Assembly (NCBI GenBank): GCA_003223065.1
Contig: QHXU01000052.1
Location: 1-12,413 of the forward strand
Reading direction: 5' to 3'
DNA from: Acidobacteriota bacterium
GTDB lineage: Bacteria > Acidobacteriota > Terriglobia > Bryobacterales > Bryobacteraceae
Length of the DNA stretch: 12,413 nucleotides
Part shown: positions 5,949 to 12,413 of the stretch, piece by piece
Numbering within the stretch: the first letter of the stretch is position 1
How the letters are laid out: each line of letters opens with the position of its first letter
Program-made: the position numbers and the translations under genes
The notes under the pieces: generated by a model
The model's input: only the letters and a program-made list of their open reading frames with translations
What the model was told of the DNA's origin: nothing
The model's database searches: none

Positions 5949-5979
5949 GCGCGCCTAGACGCGCCCGATATTCTTTTAT
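5949..5979 (+). terminator. Candidate terminator after the RRM gene
   Basis: GCGCG (5949-5953) and CGCGC (5960-5964) form a 5-bp GC hairpin with a 6-nt loop. After six more bases comes a T-rich stretch (TTCTTTTATT, 5971-5980). It lies 36 bp after the RRM stop and runs into the 3' end of the convergent peptidase gene. The stem is short and the T tract is offset, so the call is weak. Confidence 0.35.
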
Positions 5980-8039
5980 TTCTTAAACTTCCGCGAGAAG
6001 AATTCATCTGCTGCATGCATTGCCCTGAGCCAATGCTCTAGCAACAGAAAATCGTGCACATCGTCCGGGAAGATGAGCTCCTCGAGAGGCGTGCCCTGTG
6101 CGCGCAGGGCCTCTACCAATTGAACCGTCTGGCTGAACTGGACGTTGCGGTCGTCATCGCCGTGAATCAACAATACCGGCGAGCGCCAGGTCTTCACACT
6201 CGCCATCGGCGACGATTCGAACGCCACCCGGATTCGATCGCGCTGCGTCTCCGGGTCGAGGTTGGGATTGGCGACGCTGCCGCCCCGGGCGCTCCAGTCA
6301 TGCACCCCATGCATGTCGACGCCGGCCGCGAACAGATCGCTGGAGCGTGATAGCGCCATCGCCGTCAAATAGCCTCCGTAGGAGCCACCCCAAACGCCAA
6401 TACGTTTGGGGTCGACGTCAGCCCGGCCGGCCATGTAGACGCCCGCACCCATCACGTCGTTGTACTCGCTGCCTCCAGACGGGCCGTAATTGATCGCTTC
6501 GCGGAAATTCAGCCCATATCCGATGCCACTACGGTAATTGACACTCAGCACAACGTAGCCCTTGCTGGCCAGATATTGGTTCATACCGTAGGCGTTGCTG
6601 TAGTAGTACATGTAATGCCAGCCCAGCAGCATCTGGCGCCGTGAGCCTCCATGGAAGAAGACCATGCCCGGATGCTTGCCGCCGCTGTTCCCCGGGGGCA
6701 GGAAGAGTTGGCCGTGAATCATGAGGCCATCGGATGCCGGAAAGATTACTTGCTGCGGAACCACCTCCTCGTTCAGAGGGAAATCGGCGGGGATGGATTC
6801 GGGGGCAAGATCGTGCGGCGCCGCATTGCCGGTCTTGACCGCGGCGCGGCCGATCTCACGTGGGCTGGAGCGCAGAAACGCCACTGCGCCGTCGGCCACT
6901 TCCTCGGGCGCCCATTCGATTCCCTCGCCGAGCCGTCCAAGTACCGGCGATGGCGCGCGGCCCCCTTGAATCGACACGCGCCAGATATGGCGGCGGTCGA
7001 TGTCGTCCTGGTTGGAAGAATAGAGCAACTCGCGGCGATTGCGGTCCAGCGAAACGTGCTCGATTTCGAAGTCGCCTGGAGTGAGCAACCGTGCAGAGCC
7101 TCCCTCGGCTGAGACGGAGTAAAGATGCTGCCAGCCATCGCGCTCCCAGGCGAACGCCAGGCGGTCGCCATCGGCCCAGAAGATCTGGTCGGACGCTACC
7201 ATCGGGTGAAACGCGCTGCCCGGGCCTTTGTCGGCGTGCCACACCTCGCACCCGGCGCCGCTCGAGACGTCGGCGACGCGAATCGACCATGGAGTCGAGG
7301 CCTCGCGCACCGGGCCGCCGGCGCGCGAGAACGCGGCCTGGCGGATGAACGCGATGCGGCGGCCATCGACGCTCCAGGTGGGGGAAATGTCACGGTCTAC
7401 GCTCGGGTCGAGATACAAAAGCGATTGTTCCGCCATGCGATAAACGCCGATGAAGCTGTGATCGCCGCGGTTGCTGACGAACGCCAACGCTGCGCCATCC
7501 GGCGACCAGCGGAGTCCGCTTGGAGTCGATTTGGTATGCACGGCCTCGGCGGGCTTGGCGCCATCGAGGGTGGTCATCCAGATCTGGTTGTTCCTTACGA
7601 ATGCCAGGTGCCCGTCTTTCGAGACTGAAGGCGAGTGGCCTTCGGTGAGCTTCCTGGGCGCGCCACCGTCGAACGCGACGACATAAATTGCCTGTTCGGG
7701 CGTCTGGGGGCGGCTGCGCGGATTGGGATTATCGCGGCCGATGTGCTCCAGATCGCCGCCGCGCACATAGATGATCAAGCTGCCGTCGGCGGTCCAGATG
7801 ACTTGGCCGAGGTCCTGACCGTCGTCTTCCCTATAGGCGGTCAGGCGGCGGCCTTTGTAATCCGGCGCGGCGGCCACCCAGAGGTTGCGCGCGCCACGCT
7901 CGTTCAGAATCCAGGCGACCCTCCCGCCACTTGGAGCGGCGGTCAAATCGGAGGCGAACGGAGCGTCGAGATATTGTTCCAGGGTTGCGGCGCATGCGGT
8001 GGCGCCGAAGAGCGAGAGCAACGGCAGCAGCAGTCTCAT
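5976..8039 (-). CDS. Secreted S9-family (prolyl oligopeptidase-type) serine peptidase
   Basis: A 687-residue exported peptidase, expected to cleave oligopeptides outside the cytoplasm. A signal peptide (1-16, MRLLLPLLSLFGATACA, cleavage near ACA-AT) is followed by a beta-propeller built from WD40-like/TolB-like repeats (about 25-410; for example LRWSPDGAALAFVS near 176-189), which filters substrate by size. The alpha/beta-hydrolase domain (about 430-687) carries the nucleophile in GGSYGG (Ser553), the Asp in HGDDDRNV (Asp630) and the His in DDVHDF (His662), so the triad is complete. The architecture fits dipeptidyl aminopeptidase/acylaminoacyl-peptidase relatives; the exact specificity cannot be read. 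The ATG at 8039 is chosen over an in-frame TTG at 8090 because it gives a clean signal peptide. No good Shine-Dalgarno precedes it; a -10-like box 9 nt upstream suggests a leaderless mRNA. Confidence 0.93.
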   Translation of the reverse strand: MRLLLPLLSLFGATACAATLEQYLDAPFASDLTAAPSGGRVAWILNERGARNLWVAAAPDYKGRRLTAYREDDGQDLGQVIWTADGSLIIYVRGGDLEHIGRDNPNPRSRPQTPEQAIYVVAFDGGAPRKLTEGHSPSVSKDGHLAFVRNNQIWMTTLDGAKPAEAVHTKSTPSGLRWSPDGAALAFVSNRGDHSFIGVYRMAEQSLLYLDPSVDRDISPTWSVDGRRIAFIRQAAFSRAGGPVREASTPWSIRVADVSSGAGCEVWHADKGPGSAFHPMVASDQIFWADGDRLAFAWERDGWQHLYSVSAEGGSARLLTPGDFEIEHVSLDRNRRELLYSSNQDDIDRRHIWRVSIQGGRAPSPVLGRLGEGIEWAPEEVADGAVAFLRSSPREIGRAAVKTGNAAPHDLAPESIPADFPLNEEVVPQQVIFPASDGLMIHGQLFLPPGNSGGKHPGMVFFHGGSRRQMLLGWHYMYYYSNAYGMNQYLASKGYVVLSVNYRSGIGYGLNFREAINYGPSGGSEYNDVMGAGVYMAGRADVDPKRIGVWGGSYGGYLTAMALSRSSDLFAAGVDMHGVHDWSARGGSVANPNLDPETQRDRIRVAFESSPMASVKTWRSPVLLIHGDDDRNVQFSQTVQLVEALRAQGTPLEELIFPDDVHDFLLLEHWLRAMHAADEFFSRKFKK

Positions 8040-8048
8040 GACGAAGTG

Positions 8049-8077
8049 ATTGTCCCCTATTTTCCGGATGGGCACAA
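8049..8077 (-). promoter_or_regulatory. Candidate promoter of the S9 peptidase gene
   Basis: On the minus strand TTGTGC (8077-8072) and GACAAT (8054-8049) are 17 bp apart, matching consensus at 3 and 4 of 6 positions. Only 9 nt separate the -10 box from the ATG at 8039, so transcription would begin at or next to the start codon. Confidence 0.35.
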
Positions 8078-8111
8078 CACGTAAGGACAAACCGTCGCGG
8101 TCCGTTAGCGC

Positions 8112-8129
8112 GCAAGCTTCAAGGCTTGC
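8112..8129. promoter_or_regulatory. Dyad, candidate operator of the acyl-CoA synthetase gene
   Basis: GCAAGC (8112-8117) and GCTTGC (8124-8129) are perfect inverted repeats with a 6-bp centre TTCAAG. The dyad lies 21-38 bp before the ATG at 8150, over the -35 region that would go with the TAGAAT box at 8136-8141. A homodimeric repressor such as a TetR-type fatty-acid regulator would fit. No regulator is encoded nearby, and no T tract follows, so it is not a terminator. Confidence 0.35.
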
Positions 8130-8149
8130 AGGTGTTAGAATCGACTCCG

Positions 8150-9766
8150 ATGGAAGAGAGCTACGCCCGCGGACCGGACTACGAACTAACCACCAAAACC
8201 ACCGGTCAGGTGCTTAGGGATACGGTAGCCCGGCATGCCGATCACGAGGCGCTCGTTGCACGGCATCAGAACATCCGGCTCACGTGGGGCGAGCTTGCAA
8301 ATGAAGTGGAGCGTACGGCGCGCGGATTGGTTGGACTCGGCCTTGCGCCCGGCGATCGCGTGGGCGTCTGGGCGACCAATTGCGCCGAATGGATCTATCT
8401 GCAGCTCGGGTGCGCGCGCGCCGGCCTGGTCCAAGTGAATGTCAACCCGGCTTATCGCGCGCACGAGCTTGCCTACGTGCTCCGCAAATCCGCCATGAAG
8501 GCGCTGATACTGCGTGCACAGGACGCTCGATCGAACTATCGCGAGATTCTCGAGGAAGCCTTAAAGGGACAGGATGTGGCGCTGCGCCACGTCATTTACC
8601 TAAACGAAGATTCCTGGGATCGTATGCTCGCAGGCGGAAAGGATGTGGGGCCGGGACCATCCGACTGCCACTCCGTCGTCAACATCCAGTACACTTCTGG
8701 AACCACCGGGTCACCGAAAGGCGTGCTGCTCACGCATCACAATTTGCTGAACAACGGCGGGGTTATCGCGATGGGGCTGCGCATGAGCGAGCAGGACCGC
8801 CTCTGCGTGCCGGTTCCCCTGTACCATTGCTTCGGCTGCGTGGGCGGAACCATGGTGGTGCTTTCGACTGGTGCGGCGATGATCCTCCCCGCGCCGGGCT
8901 TCGACCCGCTCGCGACAATGGAAGCGATTCAGGCCGAGCGCGTCACCAGCATTTACGGCGTCCCGACGATGTTCATCGCGCAGCTCCAGCATCCGGAGTT
9001 CAAGCGGTTCGATTTCTCGAGCCTCCGGACCGGCGTCATGGCGGGCGCGCCGTGTCCTATCGAGGTGATGAAGCGCGTCGTGAGCGACATGCATTGCCCC
9101 CAGATGACCATCATGTACGGGCAGACCGAATCCTCGCCGGTTATTACGATGGCGAGCGTCGACGATACAATGGAGCGCCGCGTCGCCACCGTGGGCCGCG
9201 CTTGCGGGGCAACCGAAGTCAAGATCGCATCGCCCGAGGGTAAAACGCTTCCCATCGGCGAACAAGGCGAACTGTGCACGCGCGGCTACCTGGTCATGAA
9301 AGGCTACGACAAGGAACCCGAGGCGACCGCGCGCGCCATCGACAAAGACGGATGGCTGCACACCGGAGACCTGGCCAGCATGCGGCCGGACGGCTATTTC
9401 CGCATCACCGGACGTCTGAAGGACATGATCATCCGGGGCGGGGAAAACGTTTATCCGCGCGAAGTCGAAGAGTTCTTGTACACGCACCCGAAAGTAGCCG
9501 ACGTGCAGGTGGTGGGTTTGCCTGATGAAAGGCTGGGAGAGTCTGTCGCGGCCTGGATTCGGGTGAAGGCCGGTGAGTCCGTTACCGAAGACGACATCCG
9601 CGAGTTCTGCCGCGGCAAGATCGCGCATTTCAAAATTCCGCAGTATATTCGCTTCGTGGACGCCTTTCCGATGACGGTTACAGGCAAGATTCAGAAATAC
9701 GTGATCCGGCAAATCGAAATCAAAGACCGGCATCTGGAAGAGGTGGCCGGAATTGAAACCGCATGA
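8150..9766 (+). CDS. Acyl-CoA synthetase (AMP-forming, medium/long-chain, ACSF2-like)
   Basis: This 538-residue ANL-superfamily enzyme activates a carboxylic acid, probably a fatty acid, with ATP to the acyl-adenylate and then to acyl-CoA. Motifs are complete: phosphate loop YTSGTTGSPKG (181-191), YGQTE (323-327), HTGD (404-407), hinge and A8 loop GRLKDMIIRGGENVYPREVE (421-440), and the adenylation-half Lys513 in TVTGKIQK. The sequence is nearest to the FadD/ACSF2-type subgroup by eye; the chain length accepted cannot be read. The ATG at 8150 is chosen. A TTG at 8126 lies inside a dyad repeat, and a TAGAAT box ends 8 nt before the ATG, which suggests a leaderless message because no Shine-Dalgarno is seen. 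Its stop overlaps the next gene by 4 bp (ATGA). A fatty-acid role and the sugar-type neighbour do not form a known pathway. Confidence 0.93.
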   Translation: MEESYARGPDYELTTKTTGQVLRDTVARHADHEALVARHQNIRLTWGELANEVERTARGLVGLGLAPGDRVGVWATNCAEWIYLQLGCARAGLVQVNVNPAYRAHELAYVLRKSAMKALILRAQDARSNYREILEEALKGQDVALRHVIYLNEDSWDRMLAGGKDVGPGPSDCHSVVNIQYTSGTTGSPKGVLLTHHNLLNNGGVIAMGLRMSEQDRLCVPVPLYHCFGCVGGTMVVLSTGAAMILPAPGFDPLATMEAIQAERVTSIYGVPTMFIAQLQHPEFKRFDFSSLRTGVMAGAPCPIEVMKRVVSDMHCPQMTIMYGQTESSPVITMASVDDTMERRVATVGRACGATEVKIASPEGKTLPIGEQGELCTRGYLVMKGYDKEPEATARAIDKDGWLHTGDLASMRPDGYFRITGRLKDMIIRGGENVYPREVEEFLYTHPKVADVQVVGLPDERLGESVAAWIRVKAGESVTEDDIREFCRGKIAHFKIPQYIRFVDAFPMTVTGKIQKYVIRQIEIKDRHLEEVAGIETA

Positions 9767-10623
9767 CCCCAAAACTGCGTATCGCCGCCATAACCGACGA
9801 ATTCTCCCCCGACCTGGCGTCAGCGCTCGACGCCATGAAGGCAATCGGGATGACGGGCGCGGAATTGCGAGTCGTCTGGGGAGAGAACATCCTGGATGTA
9901 TCCGATTACGGACTCCGCCACGTAAAAGAGTTGCTGGACGCGCGCGGCTTCCAGGTGATCTCGATTGCGTCGCCGTTGCTCAAGTGCGTGCTGCCTGGCG
10001 CTCCCGAAGTCGATACGCGCTTTCAGCACGATGTCTTCGCGTCCAAACACACTTACGAAGATCAGCCGCGGCTCACTGAGCGGGCGTTCACCATCGCCAA
10101 GCACCTCGGTGCACCCATAGTGCGCGTATTTTCCTACTGGCGCACGGTGCGGCCGGAGTCCTGTTTTAAAGGGGTGGTGAAAGCGCTCCACCAGCTGGCC
10201 GACCAGGCGGAGCGGGAGAACCTCGTCATCGGTCTCGAAAACGAGCACGCTTGCAACATCAGTACGGCTAAGGAAACCGCGCGGGTACTTGCCGAGCTCG
10301 ACCATCCGAACCTCAAGGTCGTGTGGGACCCGGCGAATGCTTTCGTGGCCGGGGAAAAGGCGTTTCCGAGGGGCTACCGCCTGCTCGATCCGGCGCGGAT
10401 CGCACACGTCCACGCGAAGGACTGTAACGTTTCGGATCACACGCCCGTCTGGGGGCCTTTCGGCACAATGTCGATCGACTGGAAGGGGCAGATCGCGGCG
10501 CTCCTGGCCGATGGTTACAGCGGGTGGCTGAGCCTCGAGACGCATTGGCCAGGTCCCGGCGGCGACAAGATGCAGGGCAGCACGATCTGCGGCTGGAATC
10601 TCCGGGCGCTCGCAGCCGGGTAG
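9763..10623 (+). CDS. Sugar phosphate isomerase/epimerase-like TIM-barrel protein
   Basis: This 286-residue protein belongs to the xylose-isomerase-like TIM-barrel (AP_endonuc_2) superfamily, which includes sugar epimerases, IolE/IolI and hydroxypyruvate isomerase. Likely divalent-metal ligands are in the family positions: Glu159 in GLENEH (157-162), Asp189 in VWDPANAF (187-194), a His in HVHAKD (215-220) and Glu259 in SLETHW (257-262). The protein opens with the barrel strand RIAAITDEFS (6-15). Its substrate cannot be deduced. The ATG overlaps the acyl-CoA synthetase stop, so both are translated from one message. No transporter or sugar kinase is nearby to suggest a sugar pathway. Confidence 0.88.
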   Translation: MTPKLRIAAITDEFSPDLASALDAMKAIGMTGAELRVVWGENILDVSDYGLRHVKELLDARGFQVISIASPLLKCVLPGAPEVDTRFQHDVFASKHTYEDQPRLTERAFTIAKHLGAPIVRVFSYWRTVRPESCFKGVVKALHQLADQAERENLVIGLENEHACNISTAKETARVLAELDHPNLKVVWDPANAFVAGEKAFPRGYRLLDPARIAHVHAKDCNVSDHTPVWGPFGTMSIDWKGQIAALLADGYSGWLSLETHWPGPGGDKMQGSTICGWNLRALAAG

Positions 10624-10678
10624 TACTAAGACGCTTCGAGGACTAAAGCCCCGCCGCTTTCCCGCCGATTGTTCCCGT

Positions 10679-11191
10679 ATGACGCGCATCGCTTATCTTG
10701 CGGTTTTCGGCGGACTCGTCTGCGCTTTGGCTTTCGGCGAGTCTCGCGCCGAAACGACCACATACATTGACGGAAACCTGACCGGTATTTCGCCGAAGAC
10801 CGGAGGCACACTGCTGCTCTCTGATGACAACGCAATGTCCCTCCGCACGGGCCTGACGACCATTTCAGTGCCCTACGCCAACATCAGCAAGGCGGAACTC
10901 GGGCCTGTCACGGTACATTCGCAGGACGTGCCCTTCTACAAGGTCTGGTCGCTGCACAAACGGTTTACAGGCAAGGCCGCAACACAGCACTTGATGATCG
11001 ATTTCAGAACCGACGAAGGCGAAGACAGGACGATGACGCTCGAATTGGCGCACTCGACCGCTCCAGGCGTTCTCTCGGCGATCCAGGGCCACACTGCCAA
11101 GAGCGATACCGCAAAAGAGAGCACAGAAGGGTGGTGGGGCGATCAATACTGGAAGACCACCCGCAATGCCTACAAGGGGAATAAGAATTAG
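10679..11191 (+). CDS. Small secreted protein of unknown function
   Basis: This 170-residue protein is not recognised as a characterised family. A signal peptide (1 to about 24, ending SRA-ET) indicates export. The mature part looks all-beta, with short alternating strands (GGTLLLSDDNAMSLRTG, 42-58, and TISVPYANISKAELG, 61-75) reminiscent of small PH-like or SH3-like folds. A second block follows (HLMIDFRTDEGEDRTMTLEL, 104-123). The tail has the aromatic-rich GWWGDQYWKTTRNAYKG (151-167), which could bind carbohydrate or another surface. ATG at 10679 has no clear ribosome binding site; the gene starts 55 bp after the TIM-barrel gene and may share its transcript. Confidence 0.75.
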   Translation: MTRIAYLAVFGGLVCALAFGESRAETTTYIDGNLTGISPKTGGTLLLSDDNAMSLRTGLTTISVPYANISKAELGPVTVHSQDVPFYKVWSLHKRFTGKAATQHLMIDFRTDEGEDRTMTLELAHSTAPGVLSAIQGHTAKSDTAKESTEGWWGDQYWKTTRNAYKGNKN

Positions 11192-11200
11192 AACCTCGGA

Positions 11201-11228
11201 GACTCCCGGCTCCTGAGTTCTGACTCCT
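11201..11228. repeat. Four tandem degenerate heptamers
   Basis: The spacer between the secreted protein and the first DUF4159 gene holds GACTCCC, GGCTCCT, GAGTTCT and GACTCCT in perfect 7-bp register (consensus GACTCCT). Together with the heptamer inverted repeat at 1577-1646, it suggests that short 7-bp repeats are a habit of this genome's intergenic DNA. Confidence 0.6.
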
Positions 11229-11259
11229 TCACCGTGTGTTATTCTGGCGCAAGGTGCTC

Positions 11260-12096
11260 ATGCGTCTTCGCACCGCGCTGCCTGTCGGTATCCTGGGATT
11301 GGCTGCCTGGGGCGCACTGCATGCGCAGAAGCCTTTCAAAGAATACCCCGCGATCGAGTACGAAAATTTTGCGCTGCCGCCCGACTGGAACCAAAAAGCC
11401 GAGTGGACGCGGGCGCGGCTTCGTTATCCCGATATCTACGGGTATCCCAACCACAATCGCTACCGTTTGAGAGGCGGCGAGCCTTTCCCCGGCATGTGGA
11501 CGATGGATTATCCGCGATCGGATCGCCATCTGCTCCGGGGCGTCCGGCGGTTGACGCGAATCGACGCGCGTTCGGTAGAGCAGGTGGTAAGTCTCGACGG
11601 CGAGGACGAGATCTACAATTGGCCGGTCTTATATGGAGTGGAGGTCGGGCATTGGCTGCTGCCTGACGACGAGGCCAAGCAACTGCGTGAGTTCCTGGCG
11701 CGCGGCGGATTCTTCATGTGCGACGATTTTCACGGTGACCAGGAGTGGGCCACGTTCACCGAGAGCATGACCAAGGTCTTTCCCGACCGGCCAATCGAAG
11801 ACATTCCCGATAAAGACCCAATCTTCCACACGCTTTACGATCTCGATGAGCGGTTTCAGGTGCCGGGAGCCCTATACTTCGAGACCGGGCTCACCTACGA
11901 AAAAGGTGAAAGCGGTAAGGTGCCGCACTGGCGCTGCATACGCGATGACAAAGGCCGCATCGTGGTGGCGATTTGCCACAACATGGACCTGGGCGATGCT
12001 TGGGAATGGTCGGACGATCCCAAATATCTCGAAAAGTGGGCATCGCTCGCGTATCGTATCGCGATGAATTACTTCATCTACGATCTGACTCACTGA
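11260..12096 (+). CDS. Exported DUF4159 protein, first tandem copy
   Basis: This 278-residue protein carries a signal peptide (1-22, ending ALHA-QK) and a DUF4159 domain over nearly all the mature chain. Characteristic blocks are TMDYPRSDRHLLRGVRRLTR (81-100), WPVLYGVEVGHW (121-132), LREFLARGGFFMCDDFHG (142-159) and ICHNMDLGDAWEW (238-250). The molecular function of DUF4159 is not known. The ATG at 11260 is preferred to an in-frame GTG at 11236 because it gives a standard signal peptide and AAGG lies 6 nt upstream. A second copy follows 53 bp later in the same orientation, which makes this a tandem duplication. Confidence 0.92.
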   Translation: MRLRTALPVGILGLAAWGALHAQKPFKEYPAIEYENFALPPDWNQKAEWTRARLRYPDIYGYPNHNRYRLRGGEPFPGMWTMDYPRSDRHLLRGVRRLTRIDARSVEQVVSLDGEDEIYNWPVLYGVEVGHWLLPDDEAKQLREFLARGGFFMCDDFHGDQEWATFTESMTKVFPDRPIEDIPDKDPIFHTLYDLDERFQVPGALYFETGLTYEKGESGKVPHWRCIRDDKGRIVVAICHNMDLGDAWEWSDDPKYLEKWASLAYRIAMNYFIYDLTH

Positions 12097-12129
12097 GAAA
12101 CTCGAAACCGGGGACCACAATCCGGAATA

Positions 12130-12145
12130 TATGATACTTTGAGGG
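12130..12145 (+). promoter_or_regulatory. Candidate -10 box and ribosome binding site of the second DUF4159 gene
   Basis: TATGAT (12130-12135, 5 of 6 to the -10 consensus) is followed by GAGGG (12141-12145), 4 nt before the ATG at 12150. No good -35 box stands 17 bp upstream. If the -10 is used, the second copy has its own short-leader transcript and is not just read through from the first. Confidence 0.35.
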
Positions 12146-12149
12146 CACC

Positions 12150-12413
12150 ATGCGCCTCTGGTCGGCCGGTCTTGTACTCGTGGCCGTTCTCGGCACTTGG
12201 GGTATTCTGCGCGCGCAAAGGCCGTTCAGGGAGTATCCGGGCGCCGAGTACGAGAACTTTCCTCTCCCGCCCGACTGGAGCGAAAAAACCGAATGGACCC
12301 GCGCCCGCCTGCGATGCCCGGGCATTAGCCGTGGTTGGCGCGGCGGCGACCTGAACTGGACTATCGACTATCCCCGCTCAGACCGGCACCTGCTGCAAGG
12401 CGTCCGGAGGCTT
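12150..12413 (+). CDS. Exported DUF4159 protein, second tandem copy (cut by window end)
   Basis: The first 88 residues of a paralogue of the preceding gene are present; the reading frame is open to the last base. It has the same signal peptide layout (1-22, ending RAQ) and near-identical blocks: EYENFPLPPDW (33-43), EWTRARLR (48-55) and DYPRSDRHLLQGVRRL (73-88). About ten residues present in the first copy between the RARLR block and WTMDYPRSD are missing, and the residues left there differ. The C-terminal domain, including the GGFFMCDDFHG block, lies beyond the window. As with the first copy, the function is unknown. Confidence 0.9.
   Translation, partial: MRLWSAGLVLVAVLGTWGILRAQRPFREYPGAEYENFPLPPDWSEKTEWTRARLRCPGISRGWRGGDLNWTIDYPRSDRHLLQGVRRL

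Noticed and set aside
8040..8090. TTG start at 8090 for the S9 peptidase
   Set aside because: The extension puts charged residues before a textbook signal peptide that begins at the ATG at 8039.
8711..9844. Long minus-strand open frame (377 codons) opposite the acyl-CoA synthetase
   Set aside because: Antisense shadow of an enzyme with all its motifs on the plus strand; no recognisable domain.
10624..10678. Possible dispersed palindrome around GGACTAAAGCCCC
   Set aside because: The arms do not pair beyond two bases and no second copy is visible in the window.
12139..12354. Alternative plus-strand frame of 71 codons at the window end
   Set aside because: Shadow of the second DUF4159 copy, whose frame matches the first copy block for block.

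Overview
The window looks like a piece of a chromosome from the Acidobacteriota, most likely a Solibacter/Bryobacterales-type soil bacterium. This is inferred from the GC-rich sequence, the tandem DUF4159 proteins, the sigma/anti-sigma pair with a Pro/Gln-rich linker, and degenerate 7-bp repeats between genes. No marker gene fixes the taxonomy.

Layout. (1) 159-234: a tRNA-Lys(CUU) gene on the minus strand, then glgC (ADP-glucose pyrophosphorylase, minus, 300-1553). (2) 1669-3263, plus strand: a small ECF-type sigma factor overlapping by 4 bp (ATGA) a membrane-anchored protein that is probably its anti-sigma partner. A heptamer-based inverted repeat separates this pair from glgC. (3) 3264-5261, minus strand: a type I-beta DAHP synthase, the first enzyme of aromatic amino acid synthesis, followed 9 bp later by a membrane-anchored protein of unknown function. 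(4) 5611-5913, plus strand: a glycine/arginine-tailed RRM RNA-binding protein divergent from the DAHP synthase. (5) 5976-8039, minus strand: a secreted S9 prolyl-oligopeptidase-type peptidase. (6) 8150 to the end, plus strand: an acyl-CoA synthetase overlapping by 4 bp a TIM-barrel sugar isomerase/epimerase-like protein, a small secreted protein of unknown function, and two tandem DUF4159 proteins, the second cut by the window edge.

The most interesting signal is in front of the DAHP synthase. Its 144-nt leader contains every part of a ribosome-mediated attenuator: an 18-codon leader peptide MRGSHASPFRFWFCCFST with four Phe codons and one Trp codon, a 1:2 helix whose 5' arm lies immediately before the first Phe codon, a competing 2:3 antiterminator helix, and a perfect 7-bp GAAA-capped terminator hairpin with a broken T tract just before the ribosome binding site. 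The predicted promoter places the -10 box 8 nt from the leader ATG, so the leader peptide may be translated from a leaderless transcript. The unknown membrane protein downstream of the DAHP synthase would fall under the same control. All structures were paired by eye; no folding program or database search was run.
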